Origin: CAYGZA01 sp964354135
GTDB taxonomy: Bacteria; Planctomycetota; Planctomycetia; Pirellulales; Thermoguttaceae
Direction: 5' to 3'
Assembly (NCBI GenBank): GCA_964354135.1
Contig: CAYGZA010000003.1
Coordinates: 1-64,000, forward strand
DNA: 64,000 bases
The notes beneath the pieces were generated by a model. The model was not told the DNA's origin, did not search any database, and saw only the letters and a program-made list of their open reading frames with translations. Shown piece after piece: positions 27,068 to 35,847 of this stretch (its first letter is position 1; each line of letters begins with the position of its first letter). The translations under genes and the position numbers were made by a program.

Positions 27068-27553
27068 ATGTCGCAAGCACCCGAGTCGTTGGCCCGTCGC
27101 CGGTGGCTCCTCCGCACGCTCCAGGCGAGCGTTGTAGCTACGCTGGGGGCCTTGTTCTATCCCGTGGTCCGGTTTCTCCTGCCCCGGCAGGCCACCACCT
27201 CGGGGGCACAGGAGGTGGTCGCTCCGTATCGGGTGAACGAGCTTCGCCCGGATGCCGAGGGCCGCTGGCCATCGCCCTTCGACTTCGGCGGCAAACCGTG
27301 TCTGGTGATTCGGACGCCGACCGGAGAGATCAAGGCATTCAATGCGGTCTGCACCCACGTGGACTGCACCGTGGAATACCGCGACGATAAGGGCGACATC
27401 TTCTGCAACTGCCACAACGGCGTTTACGATTTGAACGGGACCAACATCTCGGGTCCGCCGCCCCGGCCGCTGGAGGTCTACAAGGTGACCCTGCGCAGCA
27501 CCCCGGGAAAGCCGCCCGGGCAGGAGGAGATCATTGTCTCCCGGAGTGCCTGA
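27068..27553 (+). CDS. Rieske iron-sulfur protein
   Basis: 161 aa. The ATG at 27068 is preceded by GGGGAAAG; a GTG six bases upstream is in frame but worse placed. A twin-Arg start (ARRRWLLRTLQASVVATLG) and a single N-terminal helix anchor the protein. The [2Fe-2S] ligands are CTHVDC (motif 1) and CNCHNG (motif 2), slightly divergent from the textbook CTHLGC/CPCHGS. It transfers electrons from quinol to the cytochrome of a bc/b6f-type complex. The cytochrome b gene begins 4 bases after its stop. Confidence 0.92.
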   Translation: MSQAPESLARRRWLLRTLQASVVATLGALFYPVVRFLLPRQATTSGAQEVVAPYRVNELRPDAEGRWPSPFDFGGKPCLVIRTPTGEIKAFNAVCTHVDCTVEYRDDKGDIFCNCHNGVYDLNGTNISGPPPRPLEVYKVTLRSTPGKPPGQEEIIVSRSA

Positions 27554-27557
27554 CGAC

Positions 27558-28655
27558 ATGCCGAAGGACGCAGCACCGAAGGGGCCCGTGACGGCCTTTT
27601 TCGTCGAACGGCTCGGGCTGGAGGGCCTTCAGGCCCTGGCCGCCAAGAAGCACGTCCCCATCCATTCGACGACCATCTTCTACTTCCTGGGCGGGATGGC
27701 GCTCTTCCTGTTCGCCATTCAAGTGATCACCGGCTGCCTTCTTTCCCTCTACTACAAACCGTCGCCGGACCAGGCCTTCGAGAGCGTCCGGGCCATCATG
27801 ACGGAGGTGGACTACGGCTGGCTGATCCGCTCGATCCACTCCTGGAGCGCCAACCTGCTGGTGGGAATACTCTTCCTCCACCTGTTGACTACCTACGTGA
27901 TGCGCGCCTATCGGCGGCCGCGGGAGATCACGTGGATCACCGGGTTCCTGCTGCTGGTCATCTTCCTGGCCTTTGGCTTCAGCGGGTACTTGCTCCCCTG
28001 GAACCAGTTGGCGTTTTTCGCCACGAAGGTCGGGACGAAGATTGTGGAAGCGGTGCCCTTGGTAGGCAAGCAACTGCTCCTCTTGGCGCGAAGTGGTGAG
28101 AACGTGACCGGCGACACGCTGGCCCGGTTCTACGCGCTGCACGTGGTCATCTTGCCTTTGGCGACGATTGCCCTCTTGGGGATCCACCTGTTCCTCGTGC
28201 AGAAACACGGCATGAGCATTCCGGATCGGGTGCTCGAAGAGCGCGGCGGCGAGGAGAAAGTGCCTTCCATGCCCTTCGTGCCGCATTTCCTGCTTCGCGA
28301 CATGGTGGGGTGGTACCTCGCCCTCGGGATTCTGGCGGTCCTGGCGGCGTTGTTCCCCTGGGAGCTCGGAGAGAAACTGACGGACCCCTTCGCCTCCACC
28401 CCGGAAGGGATCAAGCCGGAGTGGTACTTCCTGTTCATGTTTCAAGCGCTCAAGAAGCTCCCCGCCCACATTTTGGGGATTGAAGGCGAGATCGTCGGGG
28501 TGCTCTTCTTCGGTTTTGTGGGCCTGGTCGTCCTATTGGTGCCGTTCCTGGATCGCGGCGGCGCCGGAGGGCGCACCCGCCGGGTCCTGAACGTCCTGGC
28601 TGCGGCGGCGGTGATCTTCTTCATTGTCATGACCGCCTGGGGGTTGTTGGAATGA
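27558..28655 (+). CDS. Cytochrome b of a bc/b6f-type complex (single-chain, b6-like haem spacing)
   Basis: 365 aa from the ATG at 27558. About eight membrane helices. The b-haem histidines are HSWSANLLVGILFLH (13 residues between) and HVVILPLATIALLGIH (14 between). The second spacing is that of cytochrome b6, not of mitochondrial-type b. The quinol-site PEWYF motif is present (KPEWYFLFMFQALK), and the subunit IV-like half is fused on the same chain. It oxidises quinol with the Rieske protein. Its stop overlaps the start of the 9-haem cytochrome (ATGA), so the three genes are translationally linked. Confidence 0.93.
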   Translation: MPKDAAPKGPVTAFFVERLGLEGLQALAAKKHVPIHSTTIFYFLGGMALFLFAIQVITGCLLSLYYKPSPDQAFESVRAIMTEVDYGWLIRSIHSWSANLLVGILFLHLLTTYVMRAYRRPREITWITGFLLLVIFLAFGFSGYLLPWNQLAFFATKVGTKIVEAVPLVGKQLLLLARSGENVTGDTLARFYALHVVILPLATIALLGIHLFLVQKHGMSIPDRVLEERGGEEKVPSMPFVPHFLLRDMVGWYLALGILAVLAALFPWELGEKLTDPFASTPEGIKPEWYFLFMFQALKKLPAHILGIEGEIVGVLFFGFVGLVVLLVPFLDRGGAGGRTRRVLNVLAAAAVIFFIVMTAWGLLE

Positions 28656-30055
28656 TCGCGCTTGTGAGAAGACTTCTGCCGATCCTGCTGATCGTCGCCT
28701 CGGTCGCGATCGCCGCCGCCGGCGCCGACGAGAAGAAGGCCCCTGCCAAGCCGGCCCTCGAGACAAAGGCCGCTGAGAAAAAGGCCCCCGCGAAACCGGC
28801 CGCCGCCAAGCCGGCAACGGAGGAAAACTACTGCATTTCGTGCCACGGCGAGTCGGATCTCTGGGAAGGCGAACAGCGACGACTCTACGTCACCACGAAG
28901 GATCTGGCCGGCGACATCCATTGGCAGAAAGGGCTCCGCTGCCAGGATTGCCACGGCGGTGACCCCAAAGAGTCGGACTTCATTAAGGCCCACTCTCAAG
29001 ACGCCGGCTTCCGCTCCATCAAACTCAAGAAGGATATCCCGAAGTTCTGCGGCGATTGCCACTCCAACATCAAGTACATGAAACAGTATCAGCCTTCGCC
29101 GCGAACGGACCAGTTGGCCGAGTACGTGACCAGCGGCCACGGACAGGCTCTTCAGAAGACCGGAGACGAGAAGGTCGCCACCTGCACCTCCTGCCACGGC
29201 CACCACGACGTCCGCAAGGTGATGGACCTCGAGTCGCCCGTCTATCCCACGCGCTTGGCGAAGACCTGCGCGAAGTGCCACTCAGACCCCAAACTCATGG
29301 CGGACCGCCAATACCACGGCCGTCCCCTGGGCCACGACCAGCTCGAGCGATGGCAAAAGAGCGTTCACGCCAAGGCCCTACTCGAAAAAGGCGACCTGAG
29401 CGCCCCGACCTGCAACGACTGCCATGGGAACCATGGCGCCCTGCCACCCCAGGTGGGGACTGTGGCCAACGCGTGCGGCACCTGCCACGGCAAGGTGGCG
29501 AAGCTCTTCTCCGAGACCCGCATGAAGCACCGGTTCGAGAAACTGGAGCTTCCCGGATGCGCCGCCTGTCACGGGGAGCATGACATCGTGATGCCTTCCG
29601 ACCCAGAGAAGATGCTGGGGATGGATAACGGCGCGGCCTGCGTTCGCTGCCATGCTAAAGGGGAGTACGGTGCCACAATAGCCGGCGCCGGAACCGCAAC
29701 GGCGATGCGGACTGAGCTGGAGGGCCTCAAACGGCAGATCGCCAGCACGAAGGAGATCGTCGCCAGGGCGGCACGCCTCGGAATGGAGGTCCGCGGCCCG
29801 AGTTATGACCTGCGAAAGGCATTCGACTCCCTAACCAACGCCCGAGTTCTCGTCCACAGTTTCGCACTCAAGCCAGTCAAGGCGAGCCTTGCCGAGGGGA
29901 TGGAGGTGGCCATCCAGGTGCAAGAAAAGGCGCAGGAAGCCCTCCACGAGTACGACGCCCGGAGAATCTGGCTGGCCGCGTCCCTCGCACCTATTCTTTT
30001 GGTGATTGTCCTGCTCCTGCGTTACATCCGCGCTTTGTCGGCTCCCACCATGTAA
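28652..30055 (+). CDS. 9-haem cytochrome c subunit of the Rieske/b complex
   Basis: 467 aa; overlaps the cytochrome b stop by 4 bases. Signal peptide, then a Lys/Ala/Pro linker (ADEKKAPAKPALE...), then nine CxxCH motifs (CISCH to CVRCH, about residues 60-330). A coiled helical pair of about 100 residues follows, and a C-terminal membrane helix (LAASLAPILLVIVLLLRYI) tethers the domain facing the periplasm. It takes the place that cytochrome c1 or f holds in ordinary complexes. It is related in layout to the haem domain of the cytochrome b fusion (HxxxH contexts, SVHAKALLEKGDLSAPTC). Confidence 0.9.
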   Translation: MIALVRRLLPILLIVASVAIAAAGADEKKAPAKPALETKAAEKKAPAKPAAAKPATEENYCISCHGESDLWEGEQRRLYVTTKDLAGDIHWQKGLRCQDCHGGDPKESDFIKAHSQDAGFRSIKLKKDIPKFCGDCHSNIKYMKQYQPSPRTDQLAEYVTSGHGQALQKTGDEKVATCTSCHGHHDVRKVMDLESPVYPTRLAKTCAKCHSDPKLMADRQYHGRPLGHDQLERWQKSVHAKALLEKGDLSAPTCNDCHGNHGALPPQVGTVANACGTCHGKVAKLFSETRMKHRFEKLELPGCAACHGEHDIVMPSDPEKMLGMDNGAACVRCHAKGEYGATIAGAGTATAMRTELEGLKRQIASTKEIVARAARLGMEVRGPSYDLRKAFDSLTNARVLVHSFALKPVKASLAEGMEVAIQVQEKAQEALHEYDARRIWLAASLAPILLVIVLLLRYIRALSAPTM

Positions 30056-30347
30056 ACGGTGGGGTCTCCGCCGGCACGGCCGCTCACAGTTCGCAAGAGG
30101 GGGGACTTTGGCTCGCTTGTTGCGGGGTATCTTGGCCCGCGAATCGCTGTATGTCACTAGACCAGTGACTTTTGAGGGGCAGGGCAAGAACTGACGGTCA
30201 CCGCTATCCTCCTTGACTCATTTCGAACTATCGCCTATGCTCAATTCTAATGCCACCTGCCTCGCCAGCCTATTGTTGACCTTCCAAGTGAATTATTGCA
30301 ACCTCACCGGCAGGCGGGGTTGACCGATAACGCAGCCCACGCTCCGG

Positions 30348-31058
30348 ATGGCTTTCTCGACTTTCCTGATCTTCTTGGGCGCGTTGGCGTTCCTCGTCAT
30401 CTCCACGCCGTCCCCGCCACCGTCGCAGCCGATCGAGTTCAGCCACAAGGCGCACCTGGACTACTTCCAGGACGGCCGTCACCGCCGCTCGATGATCTCC
30501 ATGCACGAGGAAATGATGAAGAAGGATCAACTGTGGGAGCAGGACACCATGAAGCAACTCGAGGAGGGCGGGTGTATTGGCTGTCACAGGGACTTCGACC
30601 AGAACGCCCCGGATCTGGCCAAGCTCAGCCGTTGCGGAGAATGCCACCGGGCCTTCCTCGATCGCGACTGGCAGAGTCGCAAGGACCAGAAGCCCTGCAT
30701 GGGCTGCCACAACGCGGCCGGCGAATCTCCGCAGGCGTCGGTTCTGAACACCAACACGTGTGCCGCATGTCATCTCCCGCCGCTCGGGGCCGATCGCGAG
30801 GAGACGAAGCTCGCCGACTGCATCAAGCAGGGGAAAACGATCCCCTGGGCGCGGGTCTACGATTACCTGCCGGGTGAGATCATCTTCTCGCACGAGCGGC
30901 ACGTTGAGCTGGGACGCGTGAGGTGCCAGGAGTGCCACGGCGCGGTCGAGCGGGCCGAGCGGCCCCTCTCCCTGGAGGTGAAGCTGAGCATGGAGGATTG
31001 CATGAGCTGCCATGAGGCTACCGGGGCGAACAACGATTGCCTGGCGTGCCACAAGTAG
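30348..31058 (+). CDS. 7-haem cytochrome c, QrcA/ActA-like
   Basis: 236 aa. An N-terminal helix without clear cleavage site (FLIFLGALAFLVI) probably anchors it, followed by IEFSHKAHLDYF and seven CxxCH motifs: CIGCH, CGECH, CMGCH, CAACH, CQECH, CMSCH, CLACH. IEFSHKAH and IIFSHERHVELG are the FSHxxH ligands of class III/c7-type cytochromes. The molybdopterin-family gene follows 16 bases later. This position is the one held by QrcA in the Desulfovibrio quinone reductase complex and ActA in alternative complex III. The ribosome site is weak, so the start could be a few codons off. Confidence 0.85.
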   Translation: MAFSTFLIFLGALAFLVISTPSPPPSQPIEFSHKAHLDYFQDGRHRRSMISMHEEMMKKDQLWEQDTMKQLEEGGCIGCHRDFDQNAPDLAKLSRCGECHRAFLDRDWQSRKDQKPCMGCHNAAGESPQASVLNTNTCAACHLPPLGADREETKLADCIKQGKTIPWARVYDYLPGEIIFSHERHVELGRVRCQECHGAVERAERPLSLEVKLSMEDCMSCHEATGANNDCLACHK

Positions 31059-31074
31059 TTTCGGAAACCGCGAC

Positions 31075-33453
31075 ATGAAGATCAGCCGCAGGGAGTTTGT
31101 CGGTTTGGGGTTGGCCGCCGGCGCGGCCGCCGCCACCTCGGGCTGCCGACCGGTCTTCCTGACCCAGGCCCTGGGTCGAGCCGGGACCGGCAAACGCCCG
31201 ACGGGACCGATCAAGTGGGTCCCTAGCGCCTGCCTTCAGTGCCCCGCCGGCTGCGGAATCCGGGTGAAGACCATCGCGGGCAACGCCATCAAGATCGAGG
31301 GAAACCCGCTGCATCCTCTCAACGGGAACCCGCTTGATCCTATCAAGGGGGGCCGCCTTTGTCCCAGGGGCCAGGCGGGACTCCAGGTGCTGTACGACCC
31401 CGACCGCATCCAGGGGCCCATGAGGCGGGATCGGGGCACGGGGAAATGGCAGAGCATCTCGTGGGAGGAGGCCGTCGCCGAAGTCGCGGGGCGTCTCGCG
31501 AAAATCCGTCGGGAGGAGGGGCCGCACACGGTCGCCATCATGGGCGGGCAATACCGAGGACACATGCGGGAACTCTTCAGTCGGTTCGCCCGCAGCTACG
31601 GGACGCCTAACGAAATCGACGGCGGATCGTTCGGTTCGGCCAGCATCGCGCTGGCCCACGATCTGACCCAAGGCGTCGGCGGTCATGTCGCCTATGATTG
31701 GGAGAACGCCGACTACGTGATCTCATTCGGCGCCAGCCTCATTGAGACCTTCCAGCCGACGGTCTACGTTCAGCGGATGGTCGCGCACATGCGGAGGGGC
31801 CGCCCCGGAAGGCGGGGAAAGATCGTCACCGTGGACCCGCGGCTCTCGGTCACTGCCTCGAAGTCGGACGAGTGGGTTCCCATCCGGCCGGGCACCGATG
31901 GAGCCCTGGCGCTGGGCATGGCAGTGGTCCTCGTTCGGAACGGACTTCACGACAAGCGCTTCGTCGAAGCACATACGGCCGGCTTCGATGCGTGGAAGAA
32001 GAACGTGCTCGACGAGGTATCGCTCGACTTTGTCGCCAAGGAGACGGGCGTTCCCGCCGATACGATCGAGCGACTGGGGCGGGAATTCGCCGAGAGACGT
32101 CCCTCCTTCGCCGTGGGCGGAGGCGGCGCCGGCAGGCACGCCAACGGCCTCTACAACCTGATGGCGATCCATTGCCTCAACGCACTGGTGGGCGCCATCG
32201 ACTCGCCCGGCGGGGTGATCGTACAGGAGGATCCTCCGTTCACGTTCGAAGCATGGCCGGCGGTTGCGCCCGACGGAATCGCCGAGCGCGGGCTGTCCGC
32301 GCTTCGGCTTGACGGCGCCGGGACCTCGCGGTTTCCGCTGGCCCGGAGCGTGCCCTCCGCGGTTGCCGAGGCGATCCTCGGCAAGAGCCCCTACGGGGTC
32401 AGCGCCGTGCTCGTGTACGACACGAATCCGCTCTTCTCCAACCCCGGCCCGAAGAGTTTCCGGGAGGCATTTGAGAACGTTCCCTTCGTGGTCAGCTTTT
32501 CGTCGTTCATGGATGACACCACTGCGACGGCTGATCTGGTTCTGCCCGACCACACCTACCTGGAGCGCTTACAACTGGACGTGCCGGCAACCGGCGTGGG
32601 GGTCCCGATCTTGACGCTGCGCCAGCCGGTGGTCGAGCCGCTGTACAACACCCGGAACACCGGGGACGTGCTCATCCGGATTGCCAAGGCCATGGGTGGC
32701 CCCGTTAGCGCCGCCTTCCCGTGGGCTGACTACGAGAAGGCCGTGAGATCGACGCTCGGCGGTCCGGCCAAGGCCGCCTCGCTCAGTCCGGACGCGTTCT
32801 GGAAGAAGCTCGTGGACGACGGCGTGTGGTCGGGGCGGCGCTCCAAAGAGGGGGAGGGGGCAAGGACGTACCGAACGCCGTCGGGAAAGTTCGAGTTCGT
32901 GAGCGGCCTGATGAGGGCGCGACTTACCGCGGTTGCCGCCGCGGAAGGGAAAGGGGTGGACGACCTCGTGGCGGAGTTGGGGACCCAGGCGCGGGGCGAG
33001 AAGGTCTTCATGCCCCACTACGAGAGCGCAGGCAAAGCGGCCGACGACGGGCCTTTTCCCCTGTACCTCAACGTCTACAAGACGATGACGCACGCCGAGA
33101 GGTCCGGCACCAACCAGCCCTGGCTCCAGGAATCCTACGGCGTGCAGCTTAACGAGTTCTGGGGGCCGTGGGCGGAGATCAACCACGAGACCGCTCGTGA
33201 GCATGGAATCCGGGACGGGGACATGATCTGGCTCGAATCGGCGGCGGGCAAGATCGAGGTGAAGGCAAGAGTATTCGAAGGGGCCATGCCTGGCGTGGTG
33301 AGCATGCCCTTCGAGTACGGCCACGTGGCCGGGGGCCGGTGGGCGGAACACCGCGGGGTCAATCCGAACGATATCACCCACGCCGTACACGACCCGCTCT
33401 CTGGCGCGGTCTCGCGCTCGGCCACCAGGGTAAGGATTAGGACTCGCGCATGA
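31075..33453 (+). CDS. Molybdopterin-oxidoreductase-family protein, QrcB/ActB/PsrA-like
   Basis: 792 aa with a Tat signal (KISRREFVGLGLAAG) ending near Cys24, so exported folded. A [4Fe-4S] site is formed by Cys53, 56, 60 and 96 (CLQCPAGC, then RLCPRGQ). The molybdopterin domains follow (FGASLIETFQPTVYV, VTVDPRLSVTASKSDEW, RPGTDGALALGMA) and a C-terminal dinucleotide-type domain (EHGIRDGDMIWLES). Near the place where PsrA/FdhA-type enzymes put the metal-ligating Cys (184-194, GSFGSASIALA) no Cys is seen, which would suit QrcB/ActB1-like subunits that lack a catalytic metal; this needs alignment. It overlaps the FeS gene by 4 bases. Confidence 0.88.
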   Translation: MKISRREFVGLGLAAGAAAATSGCRPVFLTQALGRAGTGKRPTGPIKWVPSACLQCPAGCGIRVKTIAGNAIKIEGNPLHPLNGNPLDPIKGGRLCPRGQAGLQVLYDPDRIQGPMRRDRGTGKWQSISWEEAVAEVAGRLAKIRREEGPHTVAIMGGQYRGHMRELFSRFARSYGTPNEIDGGSFGSASIALAHDLTQGVGGHVAYDWENADYVISFGASLIETFQPTVYVQRMVAHMRRGRPGRRGKIVTVDPRLSVTASKSDEWVPIRPGTDGALALGMAVVLVRNGLHDKRFVEAHTAGFDAWKKNVLDEVSLDFVAKETGVPADTIERLGREFAERRPSFAVGGGGAGRHANGLYNLMAIHCLNALVGAIDSPGGVIVQEDPPFTFEAWPAVAPDGIAERGLSALRLDGAGTSRFPLARSVPSAVAEAILGKSPYGVSAVLVYDTNPLFSNPGPKSFREAFENVPFVVSFSSFMDDTTATADLVLPDHTYLERLQLDVPATGVGVPILTLRQPVVEPLYNTRNTGDVLIRIAKAMGGPVSAAFPWADYEKAVRSTLGGPAKAASLSPDAFWKKLVDDGVWSGRRSKEGEGARTYRTPSGKFEFVSGLMRARLTAVAAAEGKGVDDLVAELGTQARGEKVFMPHYESAGKAADDGPFPLYLNVYKTMTHAERSGTNQPWLQESYGVQLNEFWGPWAEINHETAREHGIRDGDMIWLESAAGKIEVKARVFEGAMPGVVSMPFEYGHVAGGRWAEHRGVNPNDITHAVHDPLSGAVSRSATRVRIRTRA

Positions 33454-34148
33454 CTCGATGGGGAATGGTCATTGATCTGGACCGCTGCACCGCCTGCCAG
33501 GCCTGCACCGTCGCCTGCCGAGCCGAGAACAACATCGCCTTTGCCGAGCCGTCGGAGGCGGAAAGGGGCCGCGTGATCTCTTGGAACCAGGTGATGCCGT
33601 TCCCGGAAGGGGAGCACCCGCGGGCCTCCGTGCGGTACATCCCCATGCCCTGCATGCACTGCGACCATCCGCCGTGCGTTCAGGTATGTCCCGTCCAGGC
33701 CACGTACCAGAACCCGGAAGGGATCGTGGCGCAGATCTACAACCGGTGCATCGGTTGTCGGTACTGTACGGTGGCGTGTCCCTACACGAGGCGGTTCTTC
33801 AACTGGTACGCCCCCTCGTGGCCGGAAGTCATGACGAGGCAGATGAATCCGGAAGTGTCGGTCCGCCCCAAAGGCGTAGTTGAGAAATGTGTGTTCTGCA
33901 TTCAGAGGCTGAGAGAGGTCCAGGAACGGGCCAGAAAGGAGAATAACCGTTCCATCCGGGACGAAGAGGTAGTTCGGCTGCCGGCCTGCTGTCAGACGTG
34001 CCCGTCTGAGGCCCGGTACTTTGGTGACTTGGCCGATCCCACCAGCACGGTGTCGAAACTTGCCCAGAGCCGACGGGCCTTCCGGCTCCAGGAAGACCTG
34101 GGGACTCATCCGAAGGTGATCTATCTGGCAGAGGGAGACCTTCGATGA
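33450..34148 (+). CDS. Four-cluster ferredoxin-like subunit (PsrB/QrcC-like)
   Basis: 232 aa without signal peptide; presumably exported with its Tat partner. Four cysteine groups are seen: CTACQACTVAC, CMHCDHPPCVQVC, CIGCRYCTVAC, and CVFC...CCQTC, enough for four iron-sulfur clusters in the arrangement of DMSO-reductase/polysulfide-reductase B subunits. It passes electrons between the NrfD membrane subunit and the molybdopterin-family or haem subunits. ATGA overlaps tie it to both neighbours. Confidence 0.93.
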   Translation: MTRWGMVIDLDRCTACQACTVACRAENNIAFAEPSEAERGRVISWNQVMPFPEGEHPRASVRYIPMPCMHCDHPPCVQVCPVQATYQNPEGIVAQIYNRCIGCRYCTVACPYTRRFFNWYAPSWPEVMTRQMNPEVSVRPKGVVEKCVFCIQRLREVQERARKENNRSIRDEEVVRLPACCQTCPSEARYFGDLADPTSTVSKLAQSRRAFRLQEDLGTHPKVIYLAEGDLR

Positions 34149-35509
34149 GCGGAGGCAGTGCGCTGTTTGCGGAAGTCGGGGACGACGTTCTGCTGCGCCC
34201 GCTGATAAAGACCAGCGCACGGTACTATTTCTTCGTTCTCTTCCTGCTGGCCCTCATCGGGTGGGGAGCGTACGCCTTGTTCGTCCAGACCCGCGACGGT
34301 CTGGGAGTCACAGGGCTCAATCGCCCGACGTTCTGGGGGGTGTACCTTACCAACTTCGTATTCTTTATCGGGATTAGCCATGCGGGAACCCTGATCTCGG
34401 CGATCCTTCGCGTAGCCGGGGCCGAGTGGCGTCGCCCGATCACCCGCTCCGCCGAGGCCATCACGGTTTTCGCCCTGTGCATCGGCGCGCCTCAGGTCTT
34501 GATCGACCTGGGGCGACTCGACCGGATACCAAATATCCTTCTTAACTCGCGGTTTGAATCGCCGCTATTGTGGGACGTTTGTTGTATCTTCACGTATTTC
34601 ACCGCGAGCGTCACCTACCTGTGGCTTCCCATGATTCCCGACTTGGCGGTGTGTCGCGACCGGCTTCCACCTTCCATGCGTTTGAGGAAGGTTTTCTACA
34701 CGGTCTTTGCCCTCGGCTGGAGAGGGACACCCAAGCAGAAGCACACCCTGGAACGGGCCATCGGGATCATGGCGGTGATTATCATCCCCGTGGCCGTCTC
34801 CGTGCACACGGTGGTGGCGTTCATCTTTTCGATGACCATCCAGCCGATGTGGCACAGCACGGTCCTGGGTCCCTATTTTGTGATCGGGGCCATCTTTACA
34901 GGGATCGCCTCGCTGTTGATCGCCATGGCAATCCTCCGGAAAGTGTACCACCTGGAAGACTACCTCGAGCCCAAGCACTTCGACTACCTCGGCCGGCTCT
35001 TGATCGTCATGGTCCTTCTCTGGGCGTACGCGACCTTGGCGGAGTATCTCACCACGTTTTACGGGGCTGAACCGGCGCACATGTCGGTGTTTTATGACAA
35101 GTTCGCCGGGTCTTTTGCGCCGGTTTTCTGGACCATGGTCGTGTTGTGCCTCGCCATTCCGCTCCCCATCCTTGCGTTCCGCAGGACGCGTACCGTTACC
35201 GGGACGGTAATCGCCGCGCTGGCCATCAATGTGGGGATGTGGTTAGAGCGCTACACGATCGTAGTTCCTACGCTCACCAGTCCCCGGCTGCCCTATAAGG
35301 TGCAGATCTACCAGCCGACGTGGGTCGAGGTTGCTATCACCGTCGCCTCGTTTGCCACGCTATTCTTCCTCTATGCGGTCTTCGTCAAGTTCTTTCCGAT
35401 TATCTCGATATGGGAGGTCCAGGAGGGAAGAGAGCTTGCCGGGGAAAAGCCGACCCAACGGATCGTTTCCGGCGCACAAGAGCTTGTCGCCGTGGAGGCC
35501 GAGGCATGA
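34145..35509 (+). CDS. NrfD/PsrC-like integral membrane quinone subunit
   Basis: 454 aa, about ten membrane helices (YYFFVLFLLALIGWGAYALF; YLTNFVFFIGISHAGTLIS; AIGIMAVIIIPVAVSVHTVV...). The ISHAGTLISAILR and HTVVAFIF stretches are typical of NrfD/PsrC/ActC family members that bind menaquinone near the outer face and, in some complexes, translocate protons. Start and stop overlap neighbours (ATGA), completing a cytochrome-Mo-FeS-NrfD cassette in the same order as qrcABCD. Only one NrfD subunit is present, whereas alternative complex III has two. Confidence 0.92.
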   Translation: MSGGSALFAEVGDDVLLRPLIKTSARYYFFVLFLLALIGWGAYALFVQTRDGLGVTGLNRPTFWGVYLTNFVFFIGISHAGTLISAILRVAGAEWRRPITRSAEAITVFALCIGAPQVLIDLGRLDRIPNILLNSRFESPLLWDVCCIFTYFTASVTYLWLPMIPDLAVCRDRLPPSMRLRKVFYTVFALGWRGTPKQKHTLERAIGIMAVIIIPVAVSVHTVVAFIFSMTIQPMWHSTVLGPYFVIGAIFTGIASLLIAMAILRKVYHLEDYLEPKHFDYLGRLLIVMVLLWAYATLAEYLTTFYGAEPAHMSVFYDKFAGSFAPVFWTMVVLCLAIPLPILAFRRTRTVTGTVIAALAINVGMWLERYTIVVPTLTSPRLPYKVQIYQPTWVEVAITVASFATLFFLYAVFVKFFPIISIWEVQEGRELAGEKPTQRIVSGAQELVAVEAEA

Positions 35510-35829
35510 ACCAAGGTAAAGGCGATAACGAGATCTACTTTCGCGTGCACATGCTATTGGTCGTCATCGGGGTGTTGTGTTATTTGACGGCGATCGCATG
35601 GCTCGTCTGGCGGATCGCGGTGGGCGGAGGCTTCGAGCTGGCGCTGGGCATCGTTGTGATCGCCGTCCTGATGTGCGTCATGCTGACGGCCTGCGGCACC
35701 GCGGCGGTCATCGCCCTGGAAGGGCGTGCGAATAAGTCAAAAGTCAAACCACCTCCGGCGCAGCCTAGGGTAGTCTCCGCGAGTCGTTGGACGATCCGGA
35801 GCCCTCTGGAGCGGCGCGGGCCTTTTTGA
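35506..35829 (+). CDS. Small two-helix membrane protein
   Basis: 107 aa; overlaps the NrfD stop (ATGA). Two hydrophobic helices (MLLVVIGVLCYLTAIAWLVW and ALGIVVIAVLMCVMLTACGT) followed by a basic, Pro/Arg-rich tail. No family recognised. Tight coupling suggests an accessory subunit or assembly factor of the Qrc-like complex. Confidence 0.7.
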   Translation: MNQGKGDNEIYFRVHMLLVVIGVLCYLTAIAWLVWRIAVGGGFELALGIVVIAVLMCVMLTACGTAAVIALEGRANKSKVKPPPAQPRVVSASRWTIRSPLERRGPF

Positions 35830-35847
35830 TTTCCAGAAGGAGAAACC

